Source: an uncultured Wenzhouxiangella sp.
Lineage (GTDB): Bacteria > Pseudomonadota > Gammaproteobacteria > Xanthomonadales > Wenzhouxiangellaceae
Direction: 5' to 3'
Assembly: GCA_913057195.1 (NCBI GenBank)
Contig: CAJXNL010000001.1
Location: forward strand, 1 to 64,000
Length of the DNA: 64,000 nt
Shown piece by piece: positions 8,979 to 16,626 of this stretch (positions are counted from its first letter, which is position 1; each line of letters begins with the position of its first letter). Both the position numbers and the translations under genes were made by a program. The notes beneath the pieces are model-generated. The model searched no databases and was not told the DNA's origin. It was given only the letters and a program-made list of their open reading frames with translations.

Positions 8979-10586
8979 TTAGCGGGTTTGACCTTCGTCG
9001 GGGCGTGAGAAGTGCGATGGACGAACGCCAAAAAGCCACATGACGGCGGCGTACGTGCCCGCCCCGACAATCACGGCCACACCCAGCAGCATCGCTCGGG
9101 ACCCCAAAGGCATAGCCAGCCACTCACTGGTCTGGGGCAAACCCCACCACAACACCGCTGCCATGACAGCGCAGGCCACCATCACTTGCAAGCCGCGGTT
9201 GATTGACAGCGTGGGCGCCAAATCGGCCTGTCGCAACGCTCGCCAAAGTAAGCCCGCATTCAGCCAGGCGGTCACACTGGATGCCAATGCCAGGCCCGCA
9301 TGCAGGCCTGGCAGCGCGGCCAAAGTCCCCCAAAGCCCCCTTGACCAATTGCCCTCTGACTGGAGATGCGCCAAAAGCAAAACAAAAACCACATTTAAAA
9401 TCATATTGACCAGCAGCGCGATCACCGCAATGCGCACCGGCGTGTGCGCATCTTGGCGCGAGAAAAAAGCCGGCGAAAATACCTTCACGCCGATGAAAGC
9501 CGGGAGCCCCAAACAGTAGGTTGTCAGGGCCCAGGTGGCCATGGTCACATCGGTGCTGGTGAAAGCGCCATAATTGAACAAAGTGGTCAGCACCGGGCCA
9601 GCCAACACCGCCAAACCGACCGCGGCGGGCAGACCAATCGCCCACCCCAGCCAGAGGGCCCAGTTTAAAGTGGCCCTAAATTCACCCGCCTCACGCCGCG
9701 CGTGCAGTCGCGACAATGTGGGCAAAATCACCGTGGACAGGGCCACGCCAAACAGACCCAGCGGGAACTCCATCAATCGGTCGGCGTAATACAGCCAAGA
9801 AATTGATCCGGCAACCAGCAGCGAGGCGATCAAGGTATCGAACAATAGATTGATTTGAGCCACTGATGAGCCAAATAATGTGGGCACCATCAGCTTCAAG
9901 ATGCGCTGAACCCCTGGATGTTTGAAATTGGGCCATGGTTTGGGCAAGACTTGATGGCGAATCAGCACCGGCAGCTGAATCCCGAGCTGGAGAACACCTG
10001 CCACCAGCACACCCCAAGCCAGCGCTTTGATGGGTGGATCAAAATAAGCGCTGAAAGCCACAGCCGCCGTGATCATTGAGAGATTCAGCAGCGCCGGCGT
10101 CAATGCTGGCAGCGCAAATCGACCCAACGTGTTGAGAATCCCACCTGCAAGCGCAGTCAACGCAATCAACATCAAATACGGAAAGGTCACCCGCAGCATA
10201 TCGGTGGCCAACGCCCATTGCTCCGGGTCATCGACGAACCCAGGTGCGAACAGTCCGATGATCCAACCCGCACCCAATAAGCCCACCGCGGTGATGACCA
10301 AAAGCACAGCCAACAGTGCACCGGTGGTGGCATCGATTAATTGCTTAAGCGCGCGCTGGTCCCCTTTTTCTTTGTACTCATTGAGCACGGGCACAAAAGC
10401 CAGCGAGAATGAGCCCTCGGCAAACAGACGACGCAAAAAGTTGGGGATCTTGAAGGCCACCACAAAGGCATCCATCGCCCAACCAGCCCCAAACCACCGT
10501 GCGAGCACAACGTCGCGCACGAATCCAAGAATGCGCGAGATCAAGGTCATTGACCCAAAGTTCAGAGTGTGGCGCAATAAACTCAT
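8979..10586 (-). CDS. murJ: Lipid II flippase MurJ
   Basis: Encodes 535 residues with about 14 transmembrane segments of the MVF/MOP superfamily. The N-terminus (SRILGFVRDVVLARWFGAG) and the PNFLRRLFAEGSFSLAFVPV region are strong MurJ signatures; the arginines there line the central cavity that binds lipid II. It flips the peptidoglycan precursor across the inner membrane. I set the start at the ATG at 10586, giving a standard N-terminus; an upstream opening would add 29 residues without family support. It is divergent from rpsT across an 89-bp gap, as in many gammaproteobacteria. Confidence 0.96.
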   Translation of the reverse strand: MSLLRHTLNFGSMTLISRILGFVRDVVLARWFGAGWAMDAFVVAFKIPNFLRRLFAEGSFSLAFVPVLNEYKEKGDQRALKQLIDATTGALLAVLLVITAVGLLGAGWIIGLFAPGFVDDPEQWALATDMLRVTFPYLMLIALTALAGGILNTLGRFALPALTPALLNLSMITAAVAFSAYFDPPIKALAWGVLVAGVLQLGIQLPVLIRHQVLPKPWPNFKHPGVQRILKLMVPTLFGSSVAQINLLFDTLIASLLVAGSISWLYYADRLMEFPLGLFGVALSTVILPTLSRLHARREAGEFRATLNWALWLGWAIGLPAAVGLAVLAGPVLTTLFNYGAFTSTDVTMATWALTTYCLGLPAFIGVKVFSPAFFSRQDAHTPVRIAVIALLVNMILNVVFVLLLAHLQSEGNWSRGLWGTLAALPGLHAGLALASSVTAWLNAGLLWRALRQADLAPTLSINRGLQVMVACAVMAAVLWWGLPQTSEWLAMPLGSRAMLLGVAVIVGAGTYAAVMWLFGVRPSHFSRPDEGQTR

Positions 10587-10675
10587 ATCTGGCTCAATTG
10601 CCCTTGACTGTCGGCCCAAATCATCTGACAATATTCGGCTATCTTGATCAAAACCTCTGGACCCAGGAGTCAATT

Positions 10676-10936
10676 GTGGCCAATAGTGTTTCTGCTCGTA
10701 AGCGAGCGCGTCAATCAGAACGACATCGTCAGCACAATGCAGCCCTCCGCTCGCATGTGCGCACCCAGATCAAAAAGGTGCTCAAAGCCATTGAATCGGG
10801 TGATCAAGGCGCTGCCCGCCAAGCTTACCAGCTGGCGGTGCCTGCCATTGATCGGTCCGTCTCAAAAGGCATCATGCATGCCAACAAAGCGGCTCGCCAC
10901 AAGGCGCGTCTCAACCAGCATATCCGAGGCATGTAA
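10676..10936 (+). CDS. rpsT: 30S ribosomal protein S20 (GTG start)
   Basis: Encodes 86 residues starting (M)ANSVSARKRARQSE and containing the conserved SVSKGIMHANKAARHKARL region. It binds 16S rRNA during early 30S assembly. The only plausible start is GTG at 10676, preceded by a good AGGAG at 10665-10669. E. coli rpsT also uses a non-ATG start (TTG) linked to translational autoregulation, so a comparable control is plausible here but not shown. It is monocistronic and divergent from murJ. Confidence 0.96.
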   Translation: MANSVSARKRARQSERHRQHNAALRSHVRTQIKKVLKAIESGDQGAARQAYQLAVPAIDRSVSKGIMHANKAARHKARLNQHIRGM

Positions 10937-10942
10937 AGCGAC

Positions 10943-10974
10943 GATGGCCACCCCCAGGGGGGTGACGGCCCATC
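10943..10974. terminator. Imperfect hairpin after rpsT
   Basis: Six bases after the rpsT stop, GATGG pairs with CCATC around an inner CACCCC/GGGGTG stem with a bulge and small loop. It lies between the convergent rpsT and the SDR gene and could end both transcripts, but there is no T-run on either side, so it may act only weakly. Confidence 0.35.
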
Positions 10975-11047
10975 TAGAATCAAACCCAAAACCACAGACG
11001 GCCATCGGTCCCGAGCCGAGTGTCCTCTTGATCAGCACCGGTGAGCG

Positions 11048-11806
11048 TCAAAAGCCGCCCGTGACCGACAAGCCGCCATCGGCGGTGATGACCTGGCCCG
11101 ACAGCCACCCCGAATCCTCGCCGATCAGAAACGCAATCACCCCGGCAATGTCGGCAGGCTCAGCGAGCCGCCTCAGCGGGGTGGTGGACTCGAAATACCG
11201 CACCATCTTTTCATTATCGAGGAGTGCTTGCGCAAAATCCGTCTTGACCAGCCCCGGGGCCACTGCGTTCACACGAATCCCATCAGGCCCCAGCTCCAGC
11301 GATAAGTTACGAACCAGCTGGTTTTCCGCCGCCTTGGACATGCCATAGACACCAATGGCTTGATTGCCAAACTGGCCTGCGATCGATGAAACGAAGCACA
11401 CCGCGCCCGATCCGCTGGCTTTGAGCGCGGGTCGAGCCAAGTGCGCCAGGCGCATGGAGGCATACACGTTGTTGCGCATGATCACATCGAATGCCGCTTG
11501 GTCGACTTGATCCGACGGGCCGTACACTGGGTTAGATGCGGCATTCACCACCAAGCCATCGATGCGCTGATGCTTGGCCAGCGTCTGTTCAATCAGTGCA
11601 CTCAACTGATCCTCGTGGCCAATGTGACAGGCAATCGCTGTGGCCTGACCGCCAGCGGCGCTGATCTCATCAACAACCGCTTGGCAACTGTCTTGATTGC
11701 GACTGGACACAATGACCCGATAACCTCGGCTGGCCAACAAGAGCGCAGTGCTTTTGCCAATGCCACGGCTTGATCCGGTGATGATAACGACAGGTTGGTT
11801 GCTCAT
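11048..11806 (-). CDS. Short-chain dehydrogenase/reductase (SDR)
   Basis: Encodes 252 residues of a classical SDR. The cofactor motif TGSSRGIG is at residues 11-18, NAAS stands in the NNAG position, and the catalytic Ser (VSSIAGQ) and YxxxK (YGMSK) are present. The C-terminus DGGLSVTGGF is typical of FabG-like enzymes. The substrate cannot be read from sequence. A basic residue soon after the glycine motif (SSRNQ) suggests NADPH preference. It follows the histidine phosphatase gene by 18 bp, so msrA, the phosphatase and this SDR may form one operon. Confidence 0.9.
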   Translation of the reverse strand: MSNQPVVIITGSSRGIGKSTALLLASRGYRVIVSSRNQDSCQAVVDEISAAGGQATAIACHIGHEDQLSALIEQTLAKHQRIDGLVVNAASNPVYGPSDQVDQAAFDVIMRNNVYASMRLAHLARPALKASGSGAVCFVSSIAGQFGNQAIGVYGMSKAAENQLVRNLSLELGPDGIRVNAVAPGLVKTDFAQALLDNEKMVRYFESTTPLRRLAEPADIAGVIAFLIGEDSGWLSGQVITADGGLSVTGGF

Positions 11807-11824
11807 GATGGACTCCTAAAAAAC

Positions 11825-12520
11825 TTAAGCCAACGTGTGAAAAGAGGCCGCCTCAAAATGAGAAATGGCATTGAGCTCTTCCAATTGCCACTGCCCACTT
11901 GCACTGACCGACAGGGTCGAGATGGAGGCATTGTACAGACTGACATTGCACTCGCGTTGCCAGGTCAAAGGCGCGCCGATGGCATCCGCGCAGATTGTTG
12001 AAATGACCCCGGCTGAGGTGATTGCGACCACAGATTGTCCTCCGGCCACGCTTTGATGCCACTCGTTGAGCGGGCTGCAGACCCGCTGATGGAAATCTCG
12101 CCAGCGTCCGTTGTGTTCACACACCAGCCGTTCGGCTTGCCAATGCCCCAACACGCCTGGGAACCAACGCAAAAAAGTCCCCAGATAGGCTTTTGGGTTA
12201 TCGAACGCCCCATCCTCAGGCACCTCAAGCCCGAGCGTGTCGGCCTGTTCAATGGCTGAGCGAATGAGCCGGTCAACGGCGTATTCGTTGAGTGAGGGAT
12301 CAAAATGGGGTGTGCTGCTTAGGCCGAGGCGATCTAAGGTCTGCTGATGACGGTTCAAGTGACCACACACCACATGAGAGGATGGGTCAAGCCAAGTGGA
12401 CAAGTACGCACCCAGCTGTTCGCTTTGCGCGTACCCAAGCGCTGAGAGCTGATCATAATTGTCGGTGCCCAGACTGCCCTGGCCATGACGGATCAGAACC
12501 AGTCGGGCCTGATCACTCAC
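11825..12520 (-). CDS. Histidine phosphatase superfamily protein
   Basis: Encodes 231 residues of the phosphoglycerate-mutase-like (branch 1) histidine phosphatases. The nucleophile sits in LIRHGQG (His12); a second-half region SAGVISTICADAIG matches the distal part of the fold. GTG is the only start codon here. I choose 12520 because it overlaps the msrA stop in a GTGA arrangement; a GTG three codons upstream is the alternative. The substrate is unknown. A role in the methionine-sulfoxide context of msrA is not indicated by sequence. Confidence 0.85.
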   Translation of the reverse strand: MSDQARLVLIRHGQGSLGTDNYDQLSALGYAQSEQLGAYLSTWLDPSSHVVCGHLNRHQQTLDRLGLSSTPHFDPSLNEYAVDRLIRSAIEQADTLGLEVPEDGAFDNPKAYLGTFLRWFPGVLGHWQAERLVCEHNGRWRDFHQRVCSPLNEWHQSVAGGQSVVAITSAGVISTICADAIGAPLTWQRECNVSLYNASISTLSVSASGQWQLEELNAISHFEAASFHTLA

Positions 12521-13020
12521 ACAGCACACTGACCGCCGCGTCGGGCGAGGTATTGCTGATGGTATTCCTCAGCTCGCCAAAAGGGCGCAGCCGGCTCAAT
12601 TGCCGTGGCGATGGGGGCCGAATAGCGCCCGGATGCGTCCAGCTGGGCACGGATCTCTGTGGCCTCATCGTGCTGCTGTTCGTTGTGGGTAAAAATGACC
12701 GAGCGGTACTGACGCCCGACATCGGGGCCCTGGCGGTCAATCTGAGTCGGATCGTGCAAATCAAAAAACGCATGCACCAATGACTCGTAGGTGACTTGAC
12801 TTGGATCGAACTCAACCTCGACAACCTCGGCATGGCCCGTCACTCCAGTGCAGACCTGCTCATATGTGGGCTGATCGACATCACCACCCATATATCCCAC
12901 CGTGGCATTGACCACGCCGTGAAGCTTGCGAAAACGCGCCTCAACACCCCAAAAACAACCCGCGCCGAAAGTCGCCTTGGGCCATGGGGTGTCATTCGTT
13001 TCTTGAATCATGTTCTGCAT
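12517..13020 (-). CDS. msrA: Peptide methionine-S-sulfoxide reductase
   Basis: Encodes 167 residues. It reduces the S epimer of methionine sulfoxide in proteins. The active-site motif GCFWGVE is at residues 21-27 with catalytic Cys22; the GYMGG, GHAEVVEVEFDP and DPTQ motifs of MsrA follow. A C-terminal cysteine in GGQCAV may act as resolving residue. The start has an AGGTGA ribosome site. It is divergent from sbcB across 74 bp and overlaps the downstream phosphatase gene. Confidence 0.96.
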   Translation of the reverse strand: MQNMIQETNDTPWPKATFGAGCFWGVEARFRKLHGVVNATVGYMGGDVDQPTYEQVCTGVTGHAEVVEVEFDPSQVTYESLVHAFFDLHDPTQIDRQGPDVGRQYRSVIFTHNEQQHDEATEIRAQLDASGRYSAPIATAIEPAAPFWRAEEYHQQYLARRGGQCAV

Positions 13021-13094
13021 CGCTCACCTTTGGTGATTGTTGACAGGCCAGCCCATATTCTATCGAAAGCGCCCCAGGGTACAATGAGTCCGGC

Positions 13095-14525
13095 ATGGAT
13101 ATTTCTTCTTTTCTTTGGCATGACTACGAAACGTTTGGGGCCAACGCCAGACTCGACCGACCGTGCCAATTTGCGGCCATTCGAACCGATTCACAGCTCA
13201 ACCCCATCGACGATCCCATTGTGTGGTTTTGCCAACCCAGCGCTGACACCCTGCCCCACCCAAAGGCCTGCTGGATTACGGGCATCACGCCACAGCACGC
13301 CATTGCCCATGGCATGCCGGAGCCCAAGTTTGCACACGCTGTCTTTGATGAGATGAGCCAGGCGGGCACCTGCACCGTGGGCTATAACAACCTTCGGTTT
13401 GATGACGAAGTCTCTCGCCATCTGTTCTGGCGCAACTTCATTGATCCGTACCAGCGCGAATATGCCAATGGCAACAGTCGATTTGATCTGATCAATGTGC
13501 TTCGTTTGACGCGCGCACTTCGTCCCGAAGGTCTGGCCTGGGCCGAATACGATGATGGTCAACCCAGTTTCAAGTTAGAAGACCTCGCCACCGCCAACGG
13601 CCTGGACGCCACCCAAGCACACGACGCCCTAGTCGACGTTGAAAACACGCTCGCGCTGGCGCAAAGGCTCAGGCAGGCACAGCCAAAACTCTGGGCCTGG
13701 GCGCTCGATCTTCGTCAAAAATCCACCGTGGATGCCTTGCTCAGTCAAGGCCAACCACTGGTCTATGCCAGCGCCTACTTTGCTCAACGCCCTGGCTCAG
13801 TCGCACTGATCTCACCGCTGGGTCGCCACCCCACCATCAAAAATCAGTGGTGGGTCTGGGACTTGAGCTTCCACCCTCAAGACATCCTAGAATCGAAAGG
13901 ACGCCGGCTCGGTGATGACGACTTGGCTGACATGCCTCTGCCCGTCAGCACAATCAAAATCAATGCCTGCCCGATGGTTGCGCCCCTGGGGGTCGTGGAT
14001 GCCGAAACGGAAAACCGCCTTGGCGTTGACATCGAGCAAATGCGACAGCATCACCAATGGTGGCTGGAGCATCCCGACCAGGCCCGCGATTTGCTTGCTC
14101 ATCTGGGAAGCCGCACGCCCTTATTCGATCCCGCACCTGACCCCGAAGTCGATCTCTATGGCGGTTTTGTTCCACGCCAAGACCAAGCGCTGACGCGACG
14201 CATTGCGGGCATGACAGCCGACGAGCTGGCGGCGCTGGACAGCCCTTTTTCAGACTCCAGGCTCAATACGCTGCTGTTTAGATATCGCGCTCGACATTGG
14301 CCGCACACATTGAGCGACGCCGAGCAGGCCGATTGGCATAGAGACTGCCGCGAACGTTTGGTCATCGGCCGTGAGGGCTTGGGCCCCACCCTCGAGGAAT
14401 ACCACCTTGAGCTCGAACAGTTGGCCCAAGCGCATCCAGACGCCGATGACTTGCTCACGGCTTTACGCGCGTGGCCCGACCAGCTGAAATGCCTGATTGA
14501 CGGCAACCACAATTCAAGCACTTAG
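13095..14525 (+). CDS. sbcB: Exodeoxyribonuclease I
   Basis: Encodes 476 residues, matching E. coli ExoI (475). It degrades single-stranded DNA 3' to 5' in recombination and mismatch repair. DEDDh motifs are visible: HDYETFG (Asp10, Glu12), NNLRFDDE near residue 100, and AHDALVDVENT near 176. The SH3-like and helical C-terminal regions that bind SSB are covered by length. It stands alone, ending at a 270-bp convergent gap that contains the DnaA-box palindrome. Confidence 0.96.
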   Translation: MDISSFLWHDYETFGANARLDRPCQFAAIRTDSQLNPIDDPIVWFCQPSADTLPHPKACWITGITPQHAIAHGMPEPKFAHAVFDEMSQAGTCTVGYNNLRFDDEVSRHLFWRNFIDPYQREYANGNSRFDLINVLRLTRALRPEGLAWAEYDDGQPSFKLEDLATANGLDATQAHDALVDVENTLALAQRLRQAQPKLWAWALDLRQKSTVDALLSQGQPLVYASAYFAQRPGSVALISPLGRHPTIKNQWWVWDLSFHPQDILESKGRRLGDDDLADMPLPVSTIKINACPMVAPLGVVDAETENRLGVDIEQMRQHHQWWLEHPDQARDLLAHLGSRTPLFDPAPDPEVDLYGGFVPRQDQALTRRIAGMTADELAALDSPFSDSRLNTLLFRYRARHWPHTLSDAEQADWHRDCRERLVIGREGLGPTLEEYHLELEQLAQAHPDADDLLTALRAWPDQLKCLIDGNHNSST

Positions 14526-14555
14526 CTGGCGTTTATGCAGTAGCACCTGCAATGT

Positions 14556-14756
14556 TTATACACAACTCACTGATTCATCATTTAACAATTTTGTGACGGT
14601 CAGCCAACGCCTCATCGACCGGCCTTTTGTTCTATAAGTCTCTGTAATTACGGCTCTTTTTTTATTGTATAAATTTTGCCCAAATCGCTCCGACGCCGAC
14701 ACGACGCCCACTGGCGATTCGTTGCCCACAGCGTTATCCACAAGTTGTGTGGATAA
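14556..14756. other. DnaA-box cluster in convergent intergenic region (candidate origin or DnaA-control site)
   Basis: Two exact E. coli-type DnaA boxes face each other: TTATCCACA at 14734-14742 and its reverse complement TGTGGATAA at 14748-14756, forming a 10-bp perfect inverted repeat around a 5-nt centre. A third 9-mer, TTATACACA at 14556-14564, fits the TTATNCACA consensus, and TTGCCCACA at 14722-14730 is a weaker match. Between them, 14630-14678 is AT-rich with a T7 run. The region lies between the 3' ends of sbcB and a hypothetical gene, where no promoter for either is needed. I see no GATC in it. Function is inference. Confidence 0.6.
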
Positions 14757-14795
14757 CATCGCCAGGCCACAGGCCACCCAATCAAACCGCCCGTT

Positions 14796-15101
14796 TCACG
14801 CCTCCATAAGTGGCAGCTGAAGGCCCTCTGGCCCCGCCAAATGTGACCTTTGGGGAGCACGTTTCGGTCGCTGAGACAGCGCCCGACGCAGCACCGCATC
14901 GGACCGCGGCGACACCCACTCGACCACACTCCCGTCGTCAAATTGCATCATCAGCACCTCGGGCGGTTGGCCATTGCGACCAGGCTTGGCAATCACAGCA
15001 CTGATGCGCTTGCCAACAATTTGCTCGCGAAACTCGCTGGGGGTGGGCGCGGCCGCGGGGCGCCGGTCGGCTCGGATCGGTGTCACATTTGAGTTTTTCA
15101 T
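14796..15101 (-). CDS. Hypothetical protein, basic N-terminus
   Basis: I do not recognise this 101-residue protein. It starts MKNSNVTPIRADRRPA, followed by a region (about 25-75) with beta-like alternation (GKRISAVIAK, VLMMQFDDGSVVEWV) and an arginine-rich tail. I choose the ATG at 15101 because GGAGAG lies nine bases before it; a longer opening to 15203 has no such site. It has no signal peptide and no membrane segment. Its 3' end borders the DnaA-box region, but that does not itself assign a function. Confidence 0.6.
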   Translation of the reverse strand: MKNSNVTPIRADRRPAAAPTPSEFREQIVGKRISAVIAKPGRNGQPPEVLMMQFDDGSVVEWVSPRSDAVLRRALSQRPKRAPQRSHLAGPEGLQLPLMEA

Positions 15102-15244
15102 TGTCAGCTCTCCGTATTGTGGATGGGTGCATCTGGGATTTAAGGCCATTACAACGCATGCCTTTCTCAAAACATGAGAAGCCACAATTGTTGTGATCGG
15201 CACCCAGTGCGCCCATCTCTGACGTCCCCATAAGCCAACTTCCG

Positions 15245-15333
15245 ATGGGCGCTCAGCCCATTGCGATTTAATCTGGTCCGGACACTGCCATCGTTGCAGT
15301 GTCTGACAGACTCACTGGCCTCCAAGCGCCAGT
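15245..15333 (+). repeat. Three tandem perfect hairpins upstream of the HhH gene
   Basis: Three inverted repeats occur in 89 bases: ATGGGC/GCCCAT at 15245-15261 (5-nt loop), GACACTGC/GCAGTGTC at 15281-15303 (7-nt loop) and ACTGGC/GCCAGT at 15314-15333 (8-nt loop). They end 25 nt before the start of the secreted HhH protein and could fold in its leader RNA or serve as protein-binding sites. The rest of the gap (15102-15244) shows only a weak inverted repeat TTCTCA/TGAGAA. Confidence 0.5.
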
Positions 15334-15358
15334 CCACACATCCACAAAGGAGAGGTTT

Positions 15359-15643
15359 ATGAGCACCAAGGGGTTTATGTACACCATGGTTTTGGCCATT
15401 GCCTTGGCCATCCACTCGATGGCCTTTGCGCAGTCAAACCGCATCAATATCAACACCGCCAATGCAGAACAAATGGCCGAAGTGATGGTGGGCATTGGGC
15501 CTTCAAAGGCCAAAGCCATTGTCGAGTATCGCCAGGAATTTGGGGCGTTTGAGGATGTCGAGGAATTGATTAACGTGCGAGGCATTGGCCTTCGCACAGT
15601 CGACCAAAACCGAGACAGGCTCAGTCTGGAGGATCAACTTTAA
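15359..15643 (+). CDS. Secreted helix-hairpin-helix protein, ComEA-like
   Basis: Encodes 94 residues: a signal peptide (about 1-24, cleavage after AFA) and a double HhH domain (INTANAEQMAEVMVGIGPSKAKAIVEYR, then INVRGIGLRTVDQNRDRL), as in the periplasmic DNA-binding domain of ComEA. ComEA binds incoming DNA during natural transformation, often working with type IV pili. Many gammaproteobacteria carry such short stand-alone forms, so competence is suggested but not shown. GGAGAGG precedes the ATG at 15359, which decides this start over one 20 codons upstream. Confidence 0.88.
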   Translation: MSTKGFMYTMVLAIALAIHSMAFAQSNRININTANAEQMAEVMVGIGPSKAKAIVEYRQEFGAFEDVEELINVRGIGLRTVDQNRDRLSLEDQL

Positions 15644-15693
15644 CCAAGTTAAAGCGCTTCGGCAGATGGCCTGGCTGTCTGCCGAGGCGGGCT

Positions 15694-16290
15694 TTAGCTC
15701 ATCGGTTGGCGAGAGCCAAAAGCGTGGGCCAAGGTGGACTGATCGGTGTGCTCGAGCTCACCCCCTAAGGGCACTCCCTGGGCCAAACGACTGACTCGAA
15801 TCCCGTTCCGCGACGCCATCTGCGAGAGATAGTGTGCGGTGGCCTCTCCTTCAACCGTGGTGTTGGTGGCAATGATCATTTCATCAATGGCCTCGTCGTC
15901 GAGCCTCGAGGCCAGCTCGTTCAAACCCAATTGCTCAGGCCCAATGCCATCGAGGGGGGACAAGCGCCCCAACAAAACAAAATAACGGCCTTTGTATGCC
16001 GTTGCGCTCTCAATCGCCAGCACATCAGCCGGACTTTCCACCACGCACAGCACACTCTGATCACGGTCTTGGTCCAAACAGACTTTGCACACGGCATCAA
16101 CTGTGAAATTGCGGCAGCGCTCACACCGGCGCATTTTGTCCATCGCCAACTTCAGGCTGTCAGCCAACCGCCGACCGCCCTCTCGGTCTCTTTCCAACAG
16201 GTGCAATGCCATTCGCTGTGCCGACCGCTTCCCCACACCCGGCAAACACCGCAATGTCTCGAGCAACTCATCAAAAGGATCGTGGATCAC
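15694..16290 (-). CDS. recR: Recombination mediator RecR
   Basis: Encodes 198 residues. With RecO and RecF it loads RecA onto SSB-coated gaps. The N-terminal HhH (CLPGVGKRSAQRMALHLL), the four-cysteine zinc finger (CERC...CKVC, about residues 57-72) and the Toprim domain with VVESPADVLAIE are present in order. It is the last gene of dnaX-ybaB-recR, 15 bp after ybaB, the arrangement common in bacteria. Confidence 0.97.
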   Translation of the reverse strand: MIHDPFDELLETLRCLPGVGKRSAQRMALHLLERDREGGRRLADSLKLAMDKMRRCERCRNFTVDAVCKVCLDQDRDQSVLCVVESPADVLAIESATAYKGRYFVLLGRLSPLDGIGPEQLGLNELASRLDDEAIDEMIIATNTTVEGEATAHYLSQMASRNGIRVSRLAQGVPLGGELEHTDQSTLAHAFGSRQPMS

Positions 16291-16305
16291 AATCAGGTAT
16301 CGGTA

Positions 16306-16623
16306 TCAGGGCAGCTGAAACCCGGGTGGGAGATTCAGCCCTCCGGTCAACCCAGACATTTTTTCTTGGGTTTTCTCTTGAATCTTGTTGATGGCATCGT
16401 TAATGGCGGCGGCCATCAGGTCCTCGATCATCTCTCGGTCATCGGCAATCTGAGGGTCAATGACGACACGACGAACATCATACTGACCTTTCATGACCAC
16501 CTCGATCATGCCCCCACCGGCTTGCCCGGTCACTTCGATGTCACCCAACTCTTCCTGGGCCTGCTTGAACTGATCCTGCATTTTTTGTGCTTGTTGCATG
16601 AGCTGCGCAATGTTGCCTTTCAT
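16306..16623 (-). CDS. ybaB: Nucleoid-associated protein YbaB/EbfC
   Basis: Encodes 105 residues. Members are small dimeric DNA-binding proteins of the nucleoid. The sequence has the family signatures MQQAQKMQDQ near the start and GGGMIEVVMKGQYDVRRV in the middle. It lies 3 bp after dnaX and 15 bp before recR; this conserved triad suggests cotranscription and a link to replication-associated repair. Confidence 0.95.
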   Translation of the reverse strand: MKGNIAQLMQQAQKMQDQFKQAQEELGDIEVTGQAGGGMIEVVMKGQYDVRRVVIDPQIADDREMIEDLMAAAINDAINKIQEKTQEKMSGLTGGLNLPPGFQLP

Positions 16624-16626
16624 GAC

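Noticed and set aside
14652-14678. T7 run after sbcB as an intrinsic terminator
   Set aside because: No GC-rich stem precedes the T-run; the AT-rich stretch is better described with the DnaA boxes.
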